Part shown: piece after piece, positions 1 through 5,209 of the stretch | How the letters are laid out: each line of letters opens with the position of its first letter | Position numbering within the stretch: position 1 is the stretch's first letter | DNA from: an uncultured Eubacteriales bacterium | GTDB taxonomy: Bacteria; Bacillota; Clostridia; Oscillospirales; Oscillospiraceae | Length of the DNA: 10,349 bases | NCBI GenBank assembly: GCA_905201305.1 | Contig: CAJKNS010000068.1 | Coordinates: forward strand, 1 to 10,349 | Direction: 5' to 3' | The notes under the pieces: generated by a model | Seen by the model: the letters and a program-made list of their open reading frames with translations, nothing else | What the model was told of the DNA's origin: nothing | Databases searched by the model: none | Made by a program: the position numbers and the translations under genes

Positions 1-209
1 TCACCGGACGGAACAACCGCTTCTTCCAAAGCCAGCTGCCCAAGGCGGCGGCGCTGGGGGTGGACAAAACCTTTGCAAAGCGGTTTGAGCGGCTTCCCGT
101 GCCTCGTCCGGAATGGCTGAACGGCAAGGGACCCGCCAGCACAACGGCTTCCGGCTTGCAGCAGGAAACCGCCGCAATTCTGAAGGGGCTGCGGGAATCC
201 TTCCGCTAA
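1..209 (+). CDS. C-terminal end of an unrecognised protein (5' end outside window)
   Basis: An open frame enters from the left edge (codons begin at base 3) and stops at TAA 207-209, giving the last 68 residues of a protein whose start lies outside the window. The tail is basic and soluble-looking, contains a R-L-P-V-P-R-P-E-W-L stretch, and ends in an amphipathic helix (ETAAILKGLRESFR). There is no membrane segment. It is taken as coding because its codon use matches the following genes and because a strong terminator begins 19 bases after the stop. I do not recognise the family, and the fragment is too short to assign a role. The terminator and a separate promoter for murA argue against cotranscription with murA. 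Confidence 0.6.
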   Translation, partial: TGRNNRFFQSQLPKAAALGVDKTFAKRFERLPVPRPEWLNGKGPASTTASGLQQETAAILKGLRESFR

Positions 210-227
210 ATACGCAATAGATATTGT

Positions 228-261
228 AACCGCAGCAGAGGATATCTCGGCTGCGGTTTTT
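228..261 (+). terminator. Intrinsic terminator after the left-edge gene
   Basis: A perfect 9-bp inverted repeat, AACCGCAGC (228-236) with GCTGCGGTT (250-258), runs into five T residues (257-261). The loop also contains a short GAG/CTC pairing. This is a classic rho-independent terminator and separates the left-edge gene from murA. Confidence 0.88.
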
Positions 262-385
262 GCAATATGCGGCGGAAAATGGCGTAGGATCTTCAAGATT
301 GAGGAGAAATGGTCGAAAATTCAACAAAAACCTGGCGGTTTTCCTGCATTTTCGCGAGAAAACCGGCGTTTTTTCTTTGCAATCC
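262..385. other. Non-coding spacer before murA with two small hairpins
   Basis: The gene-free stretch from 210 to 518 holds the terminator at its left and the murA promoter region at its right. Between them there are only two short AT-rich dyads: AAAACC-TGGC-GGTTTT (327-342) and GAAAAC-CGGC-GTTTTTTC (358-375). Both lie upstream of the predicted murA transcription start, so they would act as DNA, if at all. No convincing gene, riboswitch or small RNA was seen. Short open frames across it lack a Shine-Dalgarno sequence. Confidence 0.5.
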
Positions 386-414
386 TTTACACAGAACATA
401 CTTTGTGTTATACT
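386..414 (+). promoter_or_regulatory. Sigma-A promoter P1 of murA
   Basis: TTTACA (386-391) and TATACT (409-414) are separated by exactly 17 bases, each one mismatch from the vegetative consensus. Transcription would start near 421, giving a leader of about 100 bases before the murA ATG. Confidence 0.8.
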
Positions 415-446
415 AGCCGCGCTGGACATATTTATGTCAACAGGTT

Positions 447-476
447 TTGATACATTTGCTGTCAATGCGGCATACT
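447..476 (+). promoter_or_regulatory. Possible second murA promoter P2
   Basis: TTGATA (447-452) and CATACT (471-476) have an 18-base spacer and lie closer to the gene than P1. The match is weaker, so this is a candidate proximal start rather than a firm call. If active, the leader would be about 35 bases. Confidence 0.35.
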
Positions 477-505
477 ATAGAACGTAAGATAGATCAATAG
501 AGATT

Positions 506-512
506 GAGAGGG
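506..512 (+). promoter_or_regulatory. Ribosome binding site that sets the murA start
   Basis: GAGAGGG lies six bases before ATG 519-521. An alternative in-frame TTG at 504 has no comparable site upstream and would place the Shine-Dalgarno sequence inside the coding region, so ATG 519 is the better start. Confidence 0.75.
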
Positions 513-518
513 TGCGTT

Positions 519-1811
519 ATGGCACAATATGTGATACACGGCGGAAATCCGCTGAACGGTGAAGTAGAAATCAGCGGCGCAAAAAATGCAGCGGTGGCAA
601 TCCTTCCGGCGGCTCTGCTGGTAGACGGTGTTTGTCGAATCGAGAACGTCCCGGATGTGTCGGATATTCAGCTTTATTTCGATATCCTGACTCGGATGGG
701 CGCTGCAGTTCGGATGATTAACCGGACCACCTTTGAGCTGGACTGCACCGGCGTCCACACCAGTTCTGTGCCCCATGAGCTTGCCTGTCAGATCCGCGCG
801 TCCTACTATCTGGTGGGAGCACTGCTGGGTCGCTTTGGCAAGGCAACGGTTTCCATGCCCGGCGGCTGCGATTTCGGCGTCCGTCCCATCGACCAGCATA
901 TCAAGGGCTTTAACATCATGGGCGCCGACGTGCAGATTGTCAGCGGCGATATCATTGCAACCACCCAGACAAAGCTCCATGGCAGCCGCATCTATCTGGA
1001 TGTTGTTTCTGTGGGCGCAACCATGAACATTATGATTGCCGCTGTTTTGGCAGAGGGCACCACCATCATCGAAAACGCTGCCAAGGAACCGCATATTGTG
1101 GATTTGGCAAACTTCCTCAATGCCATGGGCGCCAATGTGTCCGGCGCCGGTACCGATGTTATTAAGGTCCGGGGCGTTAAGCGGCGGCGCGGCGGCTCCT
1201 ATTCCATCATTCCCGATCAGATCGAAGCAGGCACCTATATGGCGGCTGTTGCAGCAACCGGCGGCAAGGTGCTGGTGAAGAATGTCATTCCCAAGCATCT
1301 GGACTGCATTACCGCAAAGCTCAGGGAAATGGGCGTTAAAATCACCGATCAGGGCGATGCACTGCTGGTGGAGTCCACCGGTCATCTCAAAAAGACAAAG
1401 GTTAAGACCATGCCCCATCCCGGCTTCCCCACCGATATGCAGCCGCAGATTGCCGTTTGCATGTCCGTGGCAGAGGGCACCAGCGTTGTCACCGAAAGCG
1501 TGTGGGATAATCGCTTCCGCTATATCGGCGAACTGAGACGGATGGGCGCACAGGTTCAGGTAGACGGCAAGGTTGCCATCATTGAGGGCGTTCCCAAGCT
1601 TCGGGGCTGCCCGGTAAAGGCATGCGATCTGCGGGCAGGCGCGGCAATGGTCATTGCCGGTCTGGTGGCAGAGGGCACCACCACCATCTCCGACATTAAA
1701 TATGTGGAGCGTGGCTATGAGAATATCGCCGAGAAATTCCGTGCACTGGGTGCCGACTTCCAGAAGGTCGAAACCCCTGAGCCGCGGCTGACGGTGGTTT
1801 CCGCGGGCTGA
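519..1811 (+). CDS. murA: UDP-N-acetylglucosamine 1-carboxyvinyltransferase (MurA)
   Basis: This cytoplasmic enzyme transfers enolpyruvate from phosphoenolpyruvate to UDP-GlcNAc, the first committed step of peptidoglycan synthesis and the target of fosfomycin. From ATG 519 the protein has 430 residues, close to the usual 415-435. Family landmarks seen are G-A-K-N-A with Lys22 and Asn23, the catalytic loop P-G-G-C-D-F-G with Cys117 (equivalent to E. coli Cys115), P-T-D with Asp306 (E. coli Asp305), D-L-R-A-G with Arg372, and E-R-G-Y with Arg398 (E. coli Arg397). Cys rather than Asp in the loop predicts fosfomycin sensitivity at the target. Clostridia and other Bacillota often carry two copies (murA and murAA/murZ types), and the sequence alone does not say which this is. 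It is monocistronic, between its own promoter and terminator. Confidence 0.97.
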   Translation: MAQYVIHGGNPLNGEVEISGAKNAAVAILPAALLVDGVCRIENVPDVSDIQLYFDILTRMGAAVRMINRTTFELDCTGVHTSSVPHELACQIRASYYLVGALLGRFGKATVSMPGGCDFGVRPIDQHIKGFNIMGADVQIVSGDIIATTQTKLHGSRIYLDVVSVGATMNIMIAAVLAEGTTIIENAAKEPHIVDLANFLNAMGANVSGAGTDVIKVRGVKRRRGGSYSIIPDQIEAGTYMAAVAATGGKVLVKNVIPKHLDCITAKLREMGVKITDQGDALLVESTGHLKKTKVKTMPHPGFPTDMQPQIAVCMSVAEGTSVVTESVWDNRFRYIGELRRMGAQVQVDGKVAIIEGVPKLRGCPVKACDLRAGAAMVIAGLVAEGTTTISDIKYVERGYENIAEKFRALGADFQKVETPEPRLTVVSAG

Positions 1812-1828
1812 TCTTTGAATAACAGCAT

Positions 1829-1864
1829 GGGCAGAAATGCGGCAGCGCGTTTCTGCCCGTTTTC
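1829..1864 (+). terminator. Intrinsic terminator of murA
   Basis: GGGCAGAAA (1829-1837) pairs perfectly with TTTCTGCCC (1850-1858). The inner bases GCG (1839-1841) and CGC (1846-1848) extend the stem, and GTTTTC follows. It lies 18 bases after the murA stop. Confidence 0.85.
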
Positions 1865-1925
1865 TATGCACGGGGGATGACAATGCGCAGAATGTGACTG
1901 TAAAAAGCCGAAAATGTATATTTTC

Positions 1926-1949
1926 CCGCAGTGAAAACTGTGGTATAAT
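1926..1949 (+). promoter_or_regulatory. Extended -10 promoter with an overlapping dyad, for the 530-aa gene
   Basis: TGGTATAAT (1941-1949) is a perfect -10 box with the extended TG motif. The -35 region (TTTTCC, 1921-1926) is poor. Immediately upstream, CCGCAGT (1926-1932) and ACTGTGG (1937-1943) form a 7-bp dyad, with one G-T pair, around a GAAA loop. The dyad fills the space between -35 and -10, where a repressor or activator could bind. The predicted start is near 1956. Confidence 0.65.
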
Positions 1950-2001
1950 CAGAATGTGAAATATTCGGATTCCACATATCTCATTTGAAAGAAGGGTACT
2001 T

Positions 2002-3594
2002 ATGAACACCATTCAGGCAAAGATTCCGGCATACGGCATGCCCATTCTGGAAGGTCCCGTGAACAAGCCGGAAAAAGTCAACATGATGCCGCCTATGGGC
2101 GATATGCCCGGTCCTGGTCCTGGCGGTCCCGGCGATATGCCTCCCATGCCCGGCGGCCCTGGGGTAGACGAATTTGGACGCCCTGTGGCTGCAGAGCTCA
2201 AGCCCTGCCCGCCTACCTGCCGTCCCTCTGAGCATCCCGGCTCCATTCCCGGTGCAGATGTAGAGCCTGGCAAGCCCGGTCCCGGATTCCCCGGCGGCGG
2301 TCCTCCCAAGGCACCTCCGTTCCCCAGAATGGAATCCATGGATGTGCTGGACGGCAAGCTCTATATGGCAGAGCATCCCTATGCGGAGATTTCCGGCGAC
2401 ATCACCGATACCGAGATGAAAAACGCTTCCTATAAGACCGACGAGGTTTGCCTGAACGGTCTGTATATCGGCGGCGATTCCGTCTATGCCATCAAGAATT
2501 CTCAGTTCGATCTCACCGGCTATGGCATCGATGATTTTGCAGGCAACGGCTCTGCCATCATGGTCAACGATACTGCAAAGTGCGAGATGGACAACGTGCA
2601 GGTAACCACCCACGGCGTCATCCGTCCCTGCACCGTGGTCACCGGCAACGGCACGCTGATTGTTCGGAACTGCGTGCTGGATGCCAAGGGCGGCGAGATT
2701 CCCAAGAGCTATGTGCCCCGTGTGGCTTCCGGCATGATGGAGCCCCCTCCGGGACTGAAGTTGGGCGGCAACTGCCGGACCCATCTGTCCATGGGCAATT
2801 CCCGGGCATATTTCTATGACTCCAAGATTCTGGCGCATTCCTGGGCGGCACTGTCCACCGACGGCTCCAACGGCGACCTGTATCTGGAGGCAAACAACTG
2901 CGATGTGGTCTGCGATACCGTCGGCTATGGCACCTATGCAGACAACGGCTGCCATAACGTGCTCAACGACTGCCGGATTACCGTAGACACCCATGTTGCA
3001 ATTATTGCAGGCGATGCCTGGGTGAAGTTCAACGGCGGCACCGTCAAGTCCGGACAGTATGGCGCCATGCTCCATGGCGTGCGCGGTCACTACACCGAGA
3101 CCACGGAGTGCCATATCACCGGCGGCGACTGGGATGTTGGCGAGGCATTGTTCTTCGTGAAGTCCGAGAACGTCTATTTGAAGCTGGACGGCGCAAAGGT
3201 AAAGACCGGCAAGTATCTGGTCCATGCCATTGTCAACGATGATGATGCTGCCACCAAGGTGCCCGACGACATGAAGCTCAAGTGCTATGGTGTCAATGCC
3301 GTCATTGCCAACGGCGACTATCAGGGCGATATTGTCAACGACGATACGGACCGCACTATGAACGTCTCCATCCTCAACGCCAAGGTTGCAGGCGTAATTA
3401 CCGATGCCTATATCTCTCTGGAGGGAAGCCATTGGACGGCAGCCGGCGACTCTACCGTTTGCCTGGTGGGCGACGTAAAGGAGAATCAGATGGATGCGGG
3501 CGCTGGCATCACCATCCATGCAGTGGCTGGCGAGGGCTGCGGCTTGAAGGGCGAATATGCGCTGACCTCCGGCGGCAAGCTGGTAGTGGAATAA
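2002..3594 (+). CDS. Cytosolic Pro/Gly-rich right-handed beta-helix-type protein, function unknown
   Basis: The 530-residue protein has no signal peptide or membrane segment. GAAGGG (1991-1996) precedes ATG 2002, and an in-frame TGA at 1957-1959, beside the predicted transcript start, excludes a longer secreted form. Residues 29-109 are Pro/Gly/Met-rich (MPGPGPGGPGDMPPMPGGPG and similar). Residues about 125-525 are short beta-strand repeats rich in G, N, D and T with alternating hydrophobics (such as GTLIVRNCVLDAKGG), typical of a parallel beta-helix. About 15 cysteines suit a reducing compartment. The C-terminus ends in a strand, with no anchor. It is a paralogue of the 805-aa exported protein at 5210-7627: matches include WAALSTD (281-287), GYGTY (308-312), the ALFFVK region and a D-rich VNDDD turn. 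Convergent to a MaoC-type dehydratase gene. Enzymatic activity cannot be assigned; a scaffold or carbohydrate/polymer-binding role is only a guess. Confidence 0.85.
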   Translation: MNTIQAKIPAYGMPILEGPVNKPEKVNMMPPMGDMPGPGPGGPGDMPPMPGGPGVDEFGRPVAAELKPCPPTCRPSEHPGSIPGADVEPGKPGPGFPGGGPPKAPPFPRMESMDVLDGKLYMAEHPYAEISGDITDTEMKNASYKTDEVCLNGLYIGGDSVYAIKNSQFDLTGYGIDDFAGNGSAIMVNDTAKCEMDNVQVTTHGVIRPCTVVTGNGTLIVRNCVLDAKGGEIPKSYVPRVASGMMEPPPGLKLGGNCRTHLSMGNSRAYFYDSKILAHSWAALSTDGSNGDLYLEANNCDVVCDTVGYGTYADNGCHNVLNDCRITVDTHVAIIAGDAWVKFNGGTVKSGQYGAMLHGVRGHYTETTECHITGGDWDVGEALFFVKSENVYLKLDGAKVKTGKYLVHAIVNDDDAATKVPDDMKLKCYGVNAVIANGDYQGDIVNDDTDRTMNVSILNAKVAGVITDAYISLEGSHWTAAGDSTVCLVGDVKENQMDAGAGITIHAVAGEGCGLKGEYALTSGGKLVVE

Positions 3595-3610
3595 TTCCAT
3601 AGAGCATATG

Positions 3611-3645
3611 AAAAGAGCTGGAACCGCAGAGTTCCAGCTCTTTTT
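3611..3645. terminator. Bidirectional terminator between the 530-aa and dehydratase genes
   Basis: A perfect 14-bp stem, AAAAGAGCTGGAAC (3611-3624) with GTTCCAGCTCTTTT (3631-3644), has a 6-base loop. T residues 3641-3645 serve the + strand gene, and the A residues at 3611-3614 give a U-run for the convergent - strand gene. Confidence 0.9.
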
Positions 3646-3667
3646 CTGTATTTTGAATCCGGATGAA

Positions 3668-5047
3668 TTAACCGCGGCTGGGCAGCTTTACGGTTGCGGG
3701 AATCTCCTGCCCAATGTTGCCGTCCAGATCCTCACACCAGCAGATCAGGTCTACATAATGTCCGCCATCCTCGCCGATGTACTTGGCATAGACATAGCCC
3801 CGGGTGATGAAGGCGTCGTCGCCAAAGCCGTGAATGTTGGCATAGCGGTCCTGCATATAGGGCACCTTTAGCAGCTCCGTGGGACGGTAGAAGCCTGCGG
3901 GGAAGTGGTTAAACTGCTCATCCTTGGGCGCGTCGTTGACAAACCGCCAGCCCAGCTTTGTGACAAAGCCCTCGTCACCGCACCAGTTGGTGAGAATACG
4001 GGTGCCCATGAGCTTTGCGTGGAAGTTATAGAGATAGGCGATACAGCCCAGTCCCAAATGACCGGCTTCGTTGTCGTAAAGGCCGGTTTCGGGATTATAG
4101 CGATAGAAATGGGGATCGCCGCCCTTGCCGGTGAGAACCTCCTGAAGTCCGTTGTTGTCCTTCATGATATTCCAGGCGGCAATGGTGCGCACAATTTCAA
4201 AGCCCACCTGAGGGGGGGCTGCTACGGGCGTGGGCTCGTCGCCAATGTTGACGTCCTCCCAATACAGGGTGTCCTTGCCGCGGATTTTCTCGTTTTTCCA
4301 GATTTCTTTGAAGATATCATAATCCGCAGGAGTCATGAAATGGGATTTATGCCGCGCTGTACCGCCAACTCCGCCGCCGGGCATGGGTGGGGGTGCTTTT
4401 TTCTCGCCGCCGGGTTTTCCCTCGGGCGCCTTTTTGGGAGGTGCACCGGGAACCTCGGAAGCGAGGATTTCGTTGATTTCCGGATCCTTGGAACGCATCA
4501 GCTGCTCCGGCCAGCGACGGGTACACCGTGCCACCAGCTGATCGTTCTGATTATAGACGTCGGTGCAGCAGATGAAAATCATCAGGCGCTTGACGCTGCC
4601 CTCCTTGGGAGTAACGTCTACCACCTGCCAGCCGCTGTCCTTGCTGTGGAAGGTATCACCCGGGAAAACCGGGGCAAAAAACTCATCGGTATGGTCATAG
4701 CCGTCGCCTAAAAATGCGGTGCCATCGGGACGAATCAGATAGCCCAGCTCTGGCGGCACATTATACCGGGTTTCGGTGGAAACATAGCCGGGAATGGCAG
4801 GAAGGTTCCCCCAAACCGACTGCTTTGCATACTCCGGATCGTTGAACAGCGGGTTCCAGCGGTCCCAGCACCGGGCATAAAGCTGCATAATCCAGGGATC
4901 GGTGGAGGGTAGCGCAGGGGCTTTTCCGCCAAACATCCGCCCGGTTTCGCCGCGGTTATAGCGGTCAATGGCAGCCTGCTCTTCGGGGGTGTAGACGCCG
5001 GGATAGAATATTTCCATCTTTTCCTGAGGAAAGCGCATGATAATCAT
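3668..5047 (-). CDS. Double-hotdog MaoC-type acyl dehydratase with Pro/Gly-rich linker
   Basis: A 459-residue soluble protein. Residues about 84-185 resemble the FAS1-like/MaoC N-terminal hotdog domain: G-Y-D-H-T-D-E-F-F-A-P-V-F-P-G-D-T, then a strand ending T-D-V-Y-N-Q-N-D-Q-L-V-A. Residues about 260-459 resemble the C-terminal MaoC domain: L-Y-W-E-D-V-N-I-G-D, L-T-N-W-C-G-D-E-G-F, R-G-Y-V-Y, and the ending A-T-V-K-L-P-S-R. Such proteins hydrate or dehydrate enoyl-CoA/3-hydroxyacyl-CoA thioesters, one hotdog being catalytic. A clear (R)-hydratase Asp/His motif is not obvious; D-P-H-F-Y (311-315) is the nearest candidate. It is longer than usual for double-hotdog proteins because of a 33-residue Pro/Gly/Lys linker (198-230) and an N-terminal extension. 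The substrate is unknown, and no CoA-ligase, thiolase or dehydrogenase gene adjoins it. The start may instead be ATG at 5036-5038 (456 aa). Confidence 0.8.
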   Translation of the reverse strand: MIIMRFPQEKMEIFYPGVYTPEEQAAIDRYNRGETGRMFGGKAPALPSTDPWIMQLYARCWDRWNPLFNDPEYAKQSVWGNLPAIPGYVSTETRYNVPPELGYLIRPDGTAFLGDGYDHTDEFFAPVFPGDTFHSKDSGWQVVDVTPKEGSVKRLMIFICCTDVYNQNDQLVARCTRRWPEQLMRSKDPEINEILASEVPGAPPKKAPEGKPGGEKKAPPPMPGGGVGGTARHKSHFMTPADYDIFKEIWKNEKIRGKDTLYWEDVNIGDEPTPVAAPPQVGFEIVRTIAAWNIMKDNNGLQEVLTGKGGDPHFYRYNPETGLYDNEAGHLGLGCIAYLYNFHAKLMGTRILTNWCGDEGFVTKLGWRFVNDAPKDEQFNHFPAGFYRPTELLKVPYMQDRYANIHGFGDDAFITRGYVYAKYIGEDGGHYVDLICWCEDLDGNIGQEIPATVKLPSRG

Positions 5048-5056
5048 CCTTTCTCC
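5048..5056 (-). promoter_or_regulatory. Ribosome binding site with two possible start codons
   Basis: On the - strand GGAGAAAGG abuts the ATG at 5047-5045. GGAG would serve this ATG at a 5-base spacing, while AAAGGA would serve the in-frame ATG nine bases further on (5038-5036) at about 8 bases. The two products differ by only three residues (MII). Confidence 0.55.
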
Positions 5057-5090
5057 ATGAGGTTCCTATGGTTCCTGATTTTCTTCTCTC

Positions 5091-5120
5091 ATTGTATCAC
5101 GAATTCTAACTATCCCGCAA
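5091..5120 (-). promoter_or_regulatory. Promoter of the MaoC-type dehydratase gene
   Basis: On the - strand TACAAT (5096-5091), preceded by TG as an extended -10 (TGATACAAT), lies 18 bases from TTGCGG (5120-5115). It lies downstream of the terminator of the 805-aa gene, so the dehydratase gene appears to be a separate transcription unit. Confidence 0.55.
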
Positions 5121-5160
5121 GGGACAGTTTGCGTTGTAAGCTCCCATATGGTGTGCGCGC

Positions 5161-5199
5161 AAAAAAAAGGGCTGTCGCCCAAAGGCGGCAGCCCTTTTT
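5161..5199 (-). terminator. Terminator of the 805-aa gene
   Basis: Read on the - strand, AAAAAGGGCTGCCGCC (5199-5184) pairs with GGCGACAGCCCTTTTT (5179-5164) around a 4-base loop with one wobble pair, followed by an uninterrupted run of eight T residues (5168-5161). It begins 11 bases after the stop codon and should insulate the downstream dehydratase gene. Confidence 0.9.
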
Positions 5200-5209
5200 A
5201 ATCAAAGAA

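Noticed and set aside
1..465. A 154-codon - strand open frame at the left edge
   Set aside because: It crosses the terminator and the murA promoter region, has no recognisable domain, and conflicts with the + strand tail that ends before a terminator.
504..518. TTG start for murA five codons upstream
   Set aside because: The Shine-Dalgarno GAGAGGG is correctly spaced for ATG 519, and the protein from there begins like other MurA proteins.
462..2012. A 516-codon - strand open frame opposite murA
   Set aside because: MurA on the + strand has all its catalytic residues, and the antisense frame also runs through the murA promoter and terminator.
1981..3600. A 539-codon - strand open frame opposite the 530-aa gene
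   Set aside because: It is a shadow caused by codon bias. The + strand frame has a ribosome site, a promoter and a paralogue; the shadow has none of these.
3905..4711. A 268-codon + strand open frame opposite the dehydratase gene
   Set aside because: The - strand frame carries two recognisable hotdog domains. This one has no ribosome site and no family resemblance.
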